Source: DASVEE01 sp036399695 (lineage in GTDB: Bacteria; Acidobacteriota; Thermoanaerobaculia; Gp7-AA8). Taken from it: 7,109 nucleotides of DNA. The notes beneath the pieces are model-generated. The model searched no databases, was not told the DNA's origin, and saw only the letters and a list, made by a program, of their open reading frames with translations. Shown in pieces: positions 1 to 5,331 of the stretch. The DNA lies in assembly GCA_036399695.1 (NCBI GenBank), contig DASWMP010000411.1:1-7109 (forward strand). Reading direction: 5' to 3'. A program made the position numbers and the translations under genes. Positions within the stretch are counted from its first letter, which is position 1. Each line of letters opens with the position of its first letter.

Positions 1-85
1 CCGGATCATCCCGCGACACCCAGTTCTCCACCGACGGCGGGAACAAAAACTGTTTCGTGTAATCCGCTCGCAGCTCTCGACTCAT
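1..85 (-). CDS. Transposase, N-terminal fragment, IS1182-like (runs off the window)
   Basis: Only the first 28 codons are visible, starting at the ATG at 85 and leaving the window at base 1. The peptide begins MSRELRADYTKQFLFPPS and continues into ENWVSRDDP. The pattern of basic start, Q-x-F/L-L-F-P-P-S, then a W-V-x-x-D-D/H-P turn is what I know from the N-terminus of IS1182-family (DDE-type) transposases. A purine-rich GAGGAGGAG at 96-104, about 10 nt from the ATG, supports this start. The gene lies on the same strand as the uptake genes, 126 nt after the last of them, but is surely a separate mobile element. The catalytic region is outside the window, so whether the gene is intact cannot be judged. 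The family call rests on recall of this short motif. Confidence 0.72.
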   Translation of the reverse strand, partial: MSRELRADYTKQFLFPPSVENWVSRDDP

Positions 86-95
86 CCTTCGCGCT

Positions 96-104
96 CTCCT
101 CCTC
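96..104 (-). promoter_or_regulatory. Ribosome binding site of the transposase
   Basis: GAGGAGGAG on the minus strand, 10-12 nt ahead of the ATG at 85. It is strong and fixes the transposase start. Confidence 0.6.
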
Positions 105-115
105 TAGGAGTGACG

Positions 116-141
116 CAAAACGGGGTTTTGAGACACCCTCC
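116..141 (-). mobile_element. Probable insertion-sequence end upstream of the transposase
   Basis: This lies between the transposase start and the 60-bp palindromic repeat. Read on the minus strand, it runs from GGGTGTCTCAAAAC into a short palindrome (CAAAAC-CCC-GTTTTG, 116-130). An AT-rich motif sitting 30-55 nt before a transposase start is the usual place for an insertion-sequence terminal repeat, and the tip is probably near 136-141. The other end of the element is not in the window, so the inverted repeat cannot be matched and the exact boundary is inferred. Confidence 0.45.
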
Positions 142-201
142 GAAGGCCACCGCTCTTCTACACGTGTACCAGAGCGGTGGCCTTCGCCACCGCACTCCGA
201 G
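138..201 (-). repeat. ~60-bp palindromic (REP-like) repeat, copy 1
   Basis: A perfect 16-bp inverted repeat (CGAAGGCCACCGCTCT at 141-156 with its complement at 171-186) encloses a 14-nt spacer with the palindrome TACACGTGTA. A third GCCACCGC core at 186-193 can instead pair with GCGGTGGC at 174-181 across a CTTC loop, so the element can form two alternative hairpins. The copy at 7050-7109 matches the reverse complement of this one with only about four differences. It lies between the stop of the secreted-protein gene (212) and the insertion-sequence end. In RNA it would form a stable 3' hairpin for the upstream gene, but no U-tract follows. Confidence 0.85.
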
Positions 202-211
202 ATTAGATTCG

Positions 212-1138
212 CTAGGGCTTGACGCCGGTGATCGTGGCCGGCTTGTCCGCATCCGCGTCATAGGAGGACAACACCGCCTTCTGGTCGGCACCGGCCGGCA
301 CGATGACGTCGACGATCGGCGGCAGGTAGTTGTCGTGCTCCACGGCGCCGCCGAAACGGTCCGTGGGCCTGCCAATGGCGACCGGCAGGATCATGAGCGC
401 TTCCGCGTTGCCGCGGCGCATCAGGAGGTTGCTCTTGTCGAGGCGCTGCACCACGTCGGCGCCGCTCACCGCGACCGCGTAGCTCCACGACGCTTTCGCT
501 CCCTCGGAGCCGAGGAACGAATCGGGCACGAAGAACTCGACGCGGTTGCCGAGGACGCGCACGCGCGTTGGAAAGAAGACGTACTCGTCGACGCCGCGGG
601 TGAGCTCCATCCGCTCCTCGTCGGTGACGATCCCCTTCTTCCCTTCCTCCTGCTCGCTGCGGCGCTGGTCGCGCACGACGATGCGCTTCAGCTCATCGCG
701 CGCGAGCTCCGGCTGCGGAGTGAGGGAGATCGCTTTCTCCCATGCCGTCGAGGGATCGATCAGCAGGCGGCGTCCGGGCAGTGACGTCGTCGAACCGGAG
801 CCGGGCTGGCCATCGGTGTCGATATAGATGTCGATGTTGAACGTGAAGAAGCCGAGGCGGGCCATCTCCTCGAGCGAGGTTCCGATCGCGTCGACGGTGC
901 GGCCATCCGGGCGGCGTACCGGCCGCGCGAACGTCGCGTCGAACGTCGTCCCGCCATCAGTGCGCCGCGCCTCGAGCTTCACGAGATCGAGATCGCCGCG
1001 CGCATAGTCGGCATTCATCGGGTACTGCAGCTTGCCGTTGCCGTAATCGTCCCCGCGCGGATCCGTGAGGGTGAAGACGGCGTCCGCGGCATGAACGGGA
1101 GCGGCGAGCAGCGCGCAGAAGAGGAGTCGTTTGAGCAT
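212..1138 (-). CDS. Secreted glucodextranase C-terminal-like domain protein, second copy
   Basis: A 308-residue exported protein. Residues 1-17 are a Sec signal peptide (MLKRLLFCALLAAPVHA) ending in a type I AxA-like site; there is no lipobox. The mature part resembles the glucodextranase C-terminal domain (PF09985 type), a carbohydrate-binding-like beta module. Visible features are TDPRGDDYGNG at 25-35, YARGDLDL at 45-52, IDIYIDTDG at 102-110, a STAWEKAI block at 130-137 and RFGG at 261-264. No catalytic residues are recognised, so a glycan-binding or structural role in the periplasm or at the surface is inferred. It matches the 268-residue protein at 3524-4330 along its whole length but is longer, with a charged insert rich in R, E and K at about 144-180. 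The start at 1138 is preferred because AAAGGA lies 5 nt upstream and the signal peptide begins there; a further-upstream start at 1207 would add low-complexity residues read from a repeat. The protein lacks the cysteine pair of its paralogue. Confidence 0.78.
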   Translation of the reverse strand: MLKRLLFCALLAAPVHAADAVFTLTDPRGDDYGNGKLQYPMNADYARGDLDLVKLEARRTDGGTTFDATFARPVRRPDGRTVDAIGTSLEEMARLGFFTFNIDIYIDTDGQPGSGSTTSLPGRRLLIDPSTAWEKAISLTPQPELARDELKRIVVRDQRRSEQEEGKKGIVTDEERMELTRGVDEYVFFPTRVRVLGNRVEFFVPDSFLGSEGAKASWSYAVAVSGADVVQRLDKSNLLMRRGNAEALMILPVAIGRPTDRFGGAVEHDNYLPPIVDVIVPAGADQKAVLSSYDADADKPATITGVKP

Positions 1139-1143
1139 TGGTG

Positions 1144-1149
1144 TCCTTT
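1144..1149 (-). promoter_or_regulatory. Ribosome binding site deciding the start at 1138
   Basis: AAAGGA on the minus strand, 5 nt before the ATG at 1138. It directly adjoins the heptamer hairpin that begins at 1150, so folding of that hairpin could affect access to it. Confidence 0.6.
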
Positions 1150-1218
1150 GGGTGGTTGTTGGTTGCTGGTTTTTGGTGTTGGTGAGAGACCAAAAACCAA
1201 AAACCAAAAACCAAAACC
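1150..1218. repeat. Heptamer-repeat hairpin (TTTTGGT / ACCAAAA)
   Basis: The right arm holds four exact tandem copies of ACCAAAA (1189-1216). The left arm holds degenerate 7-bp units of the complement: GGGTGGT, TGTTGGT, TGCTGGT, TTTTGGT, plus a 6-base GTTGGT (1150-1183). A 5-nt GAGAG loop separates the arms, so the transcript can form a long imperfect hairpin in any of several registers shifted by 7 nt. It sits in the leader of the gene starting at 1138, between a terminator-like stem and that gene's ribosome binding site. Confidence 0.85.
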
Positions 1219-1220
1219 GG

Positions 1221-1256
1221 GCAGGAGCGGAGCGCCGTGAGGCGCTCCGCTCCTGC
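1221..1256 (-). terminator. Terminator-like hairpin after the barrel gene
   Basis: A perfect 16-bp stem (GCAGGAGCGGAGCGCC at 1221-1236, complement at 1241-1256) with a 4-nt loop, starting 4 nt past the stop codon at 1261. On the minus strand it is followed by CCGG and then U-rich sequence (UUUUGG, UUUUUGG) from the adjoining heptamer repeat, an imperfect U-tract. It may terminate some transcripts or protect the 3' end of the barrel message, reducing expression of the last gene. Complete termination would require a separate promoter downstream, and none is evident. Confidence 0.65.
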
Positions 1257-1260
1257 GCCG

Positions 1261-3447
1261 TTAAAACCGTACCTTGAAATACGCCTTCAGGTGGTGCTGC
1301 TCGAACTCGCGGGTTTCGAGGCTGTTCCAGCCGGTGAAACGGTTGCGGAAGCCCAGCGAGCCGGGGCGGACGCCGACCGAGCGGGCGGTGTCGGCATCGG
1401 CCACCTGCGGCACGAAGCCGTCGCCGAAGTCGGGATCGAATTCGCCGAACGCGTATTCGTAGTTGAAGCCTGCTTCAGCGCCGCCGATCGGGAAGCGGAG
1501 CAGGGCGATGAATTTGTTCTTATCGTGCTGGCCCGAGGCCATCTCGTGGAGGTTGTAGGCCTGGAAGGCGGTGTTGCCGTCCTGCAGGTCCACGCCGTAG
1601 TGCTCGTACGTCAGCGAGCCGTAGATCACCGGCGTGAGCTGGTAACCGGCGCCGAGCTGGAACATGGTGTAGTCCATGTCGCGATCGTCATCGCGGACGT
1701 CGTTGAACGGCTTCCACTGATAGCCGACCTGGCCGTTGGCGCCGGTGATGACCGGCGGGTTGTTGAAGATCGACGACGTCGAGTTGCCGGCCGAGTAGAA
1801 ACGCTGCACGTTCGCGCAGGCCGTGCCGCCACCCGGGCAGTCGCCCGCGGCGTACGGCAGGAAGCGCTCGTCGGTGATGCGCAGGTCCGTCTCCTGGATC
1901 GACTTGATCTTGCCGAAGACGTCCAGACCCTTGCCTACCGGAACCGTGTACTTCGCACGGATCAGGGCGATGTCCGTTTCCTTCTCCTGGAACGGCGCAT
2001 ACGCGGCGCGATAGCTCATGATGCCGGTCGGCAGGTCCATGGCCGGGTACTGCGGATTGTTGATCGAGCGGGACGGGTCGCCCCACGCCTGCCAGTTCGT
2101 GTTGTAGTCGATGTGCGAGTACTCGCCGGAGATCTCCAGCGTGTCGCGCTGCCAGCGCGGCGCGATGGTGATGCCCTTCCAGCCGATGACCGTCTGCGCC
2201 GCCGGCTCGTCGAAGTCGGTGAACTCGTTGTCCACGTTGATCGTCGCCACCTGCTGCATGTTGCCCTGCCAGCCGGCGTAGCCGATGCGCGTGGCATTGC
2301 CGCCGAAGACGCCGTACGTGGCATTCGACGGGCCGTTGAACGCGAACGTGGCGTCGTGGCCTTCGGTCAGCAGGACGTCCGACTCACGGCGCGCCGCGAG
2401 GATCGAGACGTAATCCGAGCCGATGTTGAAGTACTCGAGGTTGAACGACAGGCCGATGCCGAACGGATCGTTGACGTCGACGTTCGCCTTGTACGTGCTG
2501 TCGCTGCGGTTGCCGAAGGGCACCGGCGAATAGCCGTTCGGGCTGCCGAACGAATCGCCGAGGAGCGCCTGATTCGGACGCGACGACGAGTGGTAGTAGG
2601 CCAGCCGGCCGGCGAAGGGGCCGTTCGGATGGATGTCGGCCTTGAGGCCGTAGACGGTGTTGCGATAGCGGTTCCGCAGGTCGCGGCCGTCGTCCCAGCG
2701 GCCGTCGCGGCCGTCCAGCTCGACGTCGTTCACATGCTCGCCGATGGCCGTCAGGTCGAGGACCGGATGCGCGGCCCAGCGGAACTGCAGGCCGTAGGCG
2801 CCGTCCTGCGACACATAGTCACCGGTGTTGAAGTTCGGCCCGGCCCAGAGGCGCGGGAGGGAGATGCGGATGGCGTCGTAGCGGATGTCGGGCGTGATGC
2901 CGCCCTGCGCCAGGATCACGCCGAGGTTGTCTCGGTCGATGTAGCGGATCTTCCCCATCGTGAAGGCGTCGAACATACCGAGGTCCGTCGAGCCGAAGGT
3001 GAAGGAATCCATGTACTGCCAGCCGGGGGTGACGCGCACGGTCATGCCGCGCAGCTTCACGTACTGGTTGGAGCGCGGATCGAACTCGCCGCAATCGCCG
3101 CCGACGCAGTCCGCGTCGGGGCTGCCGCCGAACCCGCCGAAGTTCGTCCAGAAGTTCTGGCTGAAGCGGGAGTGAATGCGTCCGCTCACTTCCAGGAAGC
3201 GGTTCGGCTTGGCCGCCACGAGCAGCTCGAGCTCCGTACCCTGGCCGTTGTCGCCATAGCCTTCGCCCGGGACCGTCGTGAAGTTGTAAAGGCTGCCGTC
3301 GTAGCGCTGGTTGCCCCAGAGCCACTTCGTATACGTGGTGCCGGAGATCGTCATGGTGCTGGGCGCCTGCTGCGCGACGGCGCCGAGCGCGACGAACAAC
3401 AGCATCAGTGCCATCAGCAAGGGGACCCTGAAGGTTCTGCGATACAT
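1261..3447 (-). CDS. Putative outer-membrane beta-barrel (porin-like), candidate glucan channel
   Basis: A 728-residue protein. Residues 1-25 are a signal peptide (hydrophobic core LLMALMLLFVALGAVA, cleavage near AVAQ-Q). The rest has no hydrophobic helices. It is rich in aromatic and alternating polar/apolar segments such as ELELLVAAK and RLAYYHSSS, with Gly/Asn/Asp-rich loops, and ends in KAYFKVRF with a C-terminal Phe, the usual signal for barrel insertion. I see no TonB box or plug motif, so it looks more like a large porin or channel than a TonB-dependent receptor. Two short cysteine loops (C114-C119 and C537-C544) may be disulfide-closed external turns. I do not recognise the family by name. 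A role in maltodextrin or glucan passage is inferred only from neighbours: two glucodextranase-domain proteins flank it and malFG is upstream. The start at 3447 is chosen because GAGGAG lies 7 nt upstream and the signal peptide begins there; the ATG at 3501 would read through that site. Confidence 0.72.
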   Translation of the reverse strand: MYRRTFRVPLLMALMLLFVALGAVAQQAPSTMTISGTTYTKWLWGNQRYDGSLYNFTTVPGEGYGDNGQGTELELLVAAKPNRFLEVSGRIHSRFSQNFWTNFGGFGGSPDADCVGGDCGEFDPRSNQYVKLRGMTVRVTPGWQYMDSFTFGSTDLGMFDAFTMGKIRYIDRDNLGVILAQGGITPDIRYDAIRISLPRLWAGPNFNTGDYVSQDGAYGLQFRWAAHPVLDLTAIGEHVNDVELDGRDGRWDDGRDLRNRYRNTVYGLKADIHPNGPFAGRLAYYHSSSRPNQALLGDSFGSPNGYSPVPFGNRSDSTYKANVDVNDPFGIGLSFNLEYFNIGSDYVSILAARRESDVLLTEGHDATFAFNGPSNATYGVFGGNATRIGYAGWQGNMQQVATINVDNEFTDFDEPAAQTVIGWKGITIAPRWQRDTLEISGEYSHIDYNTNWQAWGDPSRSINNPQYPAMDLPTGIMSYRAAYAPFQEKETDIALIRAKYTVPVGKGLDVFGKIKSIQETDLRITDERFLPYAAGDCPGGGTACANVQRFYSAGNSTSSIFNNPPVITGANGQVGYQWKPFNDVRDDDRDMDYTMFQLGAGYQLTPVIYGSLTYEHYGVDLQDGNTAFQAYNLHEMASGQHDKNKFIALLRFPIGGAEAGFNYEYAFGEFDPDFGDGFVPQVADADTARSVGVRPGSLGFRNRFTGWNSLETREFEQHHLKAYFKVRF

Positions 3448-3454
3448 CTTTCCT

Positions 3455-3460
3455 CTCCTC
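3455..3460 (-). promoter_or_regulatory. Ribosome binding site of the barrel gene
   Basis: GAGGAG on the minus strand with a 7-nt spacer to the ATG at 3447. It selects this start over the in-frame ATG at 3501. Confidence 0.65.
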
Positions 3461-3478
3461 ACTCTCTCACTATCGCTG

Positions 3479-3514
3479 ACGTGAAGGGCCGGCTCTCCCA
3501 CCGGCCCGCCACGT
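3479..3514 (-). other. Intergenic hairpin between the secreted protein and the barrel
   Basis: GGGCCGG (3486-3492) pairs with CCGGCCC (3501-3507) across an 8-nt loop. An outer ACGTG/CACGT pair (3479-3483 with 3510-3514) extends the stem across a 2x2 internal loop. It fills half of the 76-nt gap. No U-tract follows on the minus strand, so a message-stability or processing element, or a weak attenuator, is more likely than a true terminator. Confidence 0.5.
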
Positions 3515-3523
3515 TGTCATCGT

Positions 3524-4330
3524 CTATTTCGTCGCGTGGACCGCGGCCACCACCGCGAGCTTCTTCGACGTACCGTCGCCGTTGCACTCGTAGGCGAGCA
3601 TCTTGTGCTGTGCTTCCGCTTCCGTCTTGTCTCCCTTGCCGTCGCCGGCCAGGAGGTCGATCACGTGCGGGTCGCACTCACCATCATTGCCGCCGCCGAA
3701 GCGGTGCTGTCCTTCGTACTCGTTGATCTTGCGGGTCATGAGGTCCGTGCCGGAGGGGAAGCCCTCATTCGACTGGACGATGACCTGGTAGGCCCACGTC
3801 GTCGGATCGCCTTCCGGCAGGTCCTTCGTGTCGATGGTGGCCGTGACGGTGCGTCCGGCGCCGCGGGTACGCGACGGGATGATCACCGACTTCTGCATGT
3901 CGCCGGCCTTCTGCTCCACTTCCGACTTCACGCGGGCGGCTGCCTGCGGGGAGATCAAGATGACCTTCTCCCAGGCGCTCTCCGGCGCGAACTCGATGTT
4001 CAGCCCCGGCATCCCCTTCGTGTAGCCGCTCCCCTCTTTGTGGTCCGTATCGATGAAGACGAACGCCATCTGCGTGGCGAAGCCGCCGCCCATCGACCAG
4101 GGATCGTCGAGCTGCGCGTTGAACGAGACCGTGACGTCCGTCTTGGCGTCGCCCCGCTTGAGGGTGAAGCCGGTCAGATCGAACGAGCCGCGCTTATAAA
4201 CGGCGTCCGTCGGATAGACGTACGTCCCCGGACCGTCGTCATCGCCGGTCGGATCCTTGAGCGAGACGGTCTGCGCGAACGCCGAGCCGGCGACGAGCAG
4301 AGCGGTGAGACAGAAAACGAGTTTCTTCAT
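3524..4330 (-). CDS. Secreted glucodextranase C-terminal-like domain protein, first copy
   Basis: A 268-residue exported protein. Residues 1-19 form a Sec signal peptide (MKKLVFCLTALLVAGSAFA, then Q), with no lipobox. The mature chain begins with the block typical of the glucodextranase C-terminal domain (PF09985 type): KDPTGDDDGPGTYVYP at 25-40, then RGSFDLTGF at 47-55, DDPWSMGGGFATQ at 75-87, FIDTDHKEGSG at 92-102 and SAWEKVILISPQ at 118-129. The family is a beta-sandwich module thought to bind glycans or the cell surface. Here it stands alone with no hydrolase, so a periplasmic or surface glucan-binding role is inferred. C219 and C249 near the C-terminus may form a disulfide. The start at 4330 is set by GGGAGG 4 nt upstream and by the signal peptide; an ATG at 4426 would add 32 residues read from repeat DNA. 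It is 122 nt after malG and 76 nt before the barrel gene, and paralogous to the protein at 212-1138. Confidence 0.8.
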   Translation of the reverse strand: MKKLVFCLTALLVAGSAFAQTVSLKDPTGDDDGPGTYVYPTDAVYKRGSFDLTGFTLKRGDAKTDVTVSFNAQLDDPWSMGGGFATQMAFVFIDTDHKEGSGYTKGMPGLNIEFAPESAWEKVILISPQAAARVKSEVEQKAGDMQKSVIIPSRTRGAGRTVTATIDTKDLPEGDPTTWAYQVIVQSNEGFPSGTDLMTRKINEYEGQHRFGGGNDGECDPHVIDLLAGDGKGDKTEAEAQHKMLAYECNGDGTSKKLAVVAAVHATK

Positions 4331-4334
4331 TTGA

Positions 4335-4340
4335 CCTCCC
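4335..4340 (-). promoter_or_regulatory. Ribosome binding site deciding the start at 4330
   Basis: GGGAGG on the minus strand, 4 nt before the ATG at 4330. It rejects the longer reading from 4426. Confidence 0.7.
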
Positions 4341-4358
4341 TGAGTTAGGACCTTGGAT

Positions 4359-4442
4359 GATTGAGTATTGAGGATTGAGTATTGAGGATGAGAGGCGGCC
4401 GGAGCGAAGCCGTCCTCAATCCTCAATTCTCAATCCTCAATC
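4359..4442. repeat. Heptamer-repeat hairpin (GATTGAG / CTCAATC)
   Basis: The left arm is four tandem 7-bp units alternating GATTGAG and TATTGAG (4359-4386) plus GATGAG. The right arm is four units of CTCAATC or CTCAATT (4415-4442). The arms are complementary and enclose a GC-rich loop of about 22 nt that can itself form a small CGGC/GCCG stem. The repeat starts 10 nt past the malG stop and ends 18 nt before the ribosome binding site of the next gene. Its units are unrelated in sequence to those at 1150-1218, but the architecture is the same. Confidence 0.85.
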
Positions 4443-4452
4443 CGCATGGACA

Positions 4453-5331
4453 CTAGCCTTTGACGGCACCTGCCGTCAGACCTGAAACCAGGTACTTCTG
4501 TACGAACATGAAGAGAATCACGACCGGGATCGCCACGATGATCGAGCCGGCCGCGAAGTAACCCCACTGCTGCGAAAAACCGCCGACGAAGAACCGGAGT
4601 CCGACCGGGGCGGTGTACATCTGCTCCTTGTCCATGAACGTGGCGGCGAGGATGAACTCGTTCCACGCGGTCATGAACGCGAAGAGTGCCGTGACGGCCA
4701 CGGCCGGCTTCGCGAGCGGCAAAACGATCTGATAGAAAATCCGGGCGTTGGACGCGCCATCCATGAGAGCCGATTCCTCGAGCTCGCGCGGGATGGTATC
4801 GAAATACCCCTTCAGCATCCATACACAAAACGGGATTGCCGTACAGGCATAGATGAGGATCAGCCCGATCCACGACGATCCGAGGCCGAGCCACTGCACG
4901 AGGATGATGTAGAGCGGGATCAGCGTGAGCGTTCCGGGGAACATCTGCGAGACGAGGAACGACATCAGCCCCGCCCTCCGTCCCGGGAACCGGAAGCGGG
5001 AGAAGGCGTAGGCGGCCGTGCAGGCCATGAAGACACCGAGGATCGTCGTCGCGCCCGCCACCACCGTGCTGTTCAGCACCCAGCGGGCGAACGGCTGGTC
5101 GCTGACGACCGAGACGAAGTTCGAGCCCGAGACCTCCTCCGGCCAGGGGGTGATCGCCCGGACGCGGTCCTGCAGCGTCGGATTCGCCGGCAGGTTGACG
5201 ATCGCCAGGCTCTGCTTGCCGGAGAAGGCGATCGTGAACACCCACAGGATCGGATACGTCGTGATCAGCACGAAGGCGATCAGCAGCAGGTGGAGCGGAA
5301 AGTGCGGCAGCTCGCCGGATGCGCGCTTCAT
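4453..5331 (-). CDS. malG: Maltose/maltodextrin-type ABC transporter permease MalG
   Basis: A 292-residue inner-membrane permease of the MalG (binding-protein-dependent transport, MetI-like) family, of usual length. It would pair with MalF to form the translocation path for a maltodextrin-like sugar; the substrate is inferred from family resemblance. Six membrane segments fit at about 13-35, 86-110, 121-142, 152-173, 212-230 and 258-277. The cytoplasmic EAA loop that docks the ATPase is at 185-210 (EESALMDG, then IVLPLAKPA). The C-terminus KYLVSGLTAGAVKG is typical of MalG proteins. The ATG at 5331 overlaps the malF stop in an ATGA arrangement, and a GGAG at 5340-5343 inside malF lies 8 nt upstream, indicating translational coupling. 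No ATPase gene is in the window, so a shared MalK/MsmX-type ATPase encoded elsewhere is possible. Confidence 0.93.
   Translation of the reverse strand: MKRASGELPHFPLHLLLIAFVLITTYPILWVFTIAFSGKQSLAIVNLPANPTLQDRVRAITPWPEEVSGSNFVSVVSDQPFARWVLNSTVVAGATTILGVFMACTAAYAFSRFRFPGRRAGLMSFLVSQMFPGTLTLIPLYIILVQWLGLGSSWIGLILIYACTAIPFCVWMLKGYFDTIPRELEESALMDGASNARIFYQIVLPLAKPAVAVTALFAFMTAWNEFILAATFMDKEQMYTAPVGLRFFVGGFSQQWGYFAAGSIIVAIPVVILFMFVQKYLVSGLTAGAVKG

Noticed and set aside
1189..1218. A CRISPR-like array in the ACCAAAA repeats
   Set aside because: Units are 7 bp and directly contiguous, with no spacers. They form one arm of a hairpin.
1261..3447. The barrel as a TonB-dependent (SusC-like) receptor
   Set aside because: No TonB box, carboxypeptidase-like domain or plug motif is visible after the signal peptide.
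1237..3726. An 829-codon open frame on the plus strand, opposite the barrel gene
   Set aside because: It is a shadow of GC-rich coding sequence. The predicted protein is an Arg/Val/Ala-rich chain without domains, while the minus-strand frame has a signal peptide, ribosome binding site and barrel C-terminus.
3536..4348. A 270-codon plus-strand frame opposite the secreted-protein gene, and a similar one at 110-784
   Set aside because: Both are antisense shadows with no recognisable motifs or ribosome binding site; the minus-strand genes are well supported.
4331..4426. A longer start at 4426 for the secreted protein
   Set aside because: It would translate the heptamer repeat and push the signal peptide 32 residues inward. 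GGGAGG just before 4330 decides the start.
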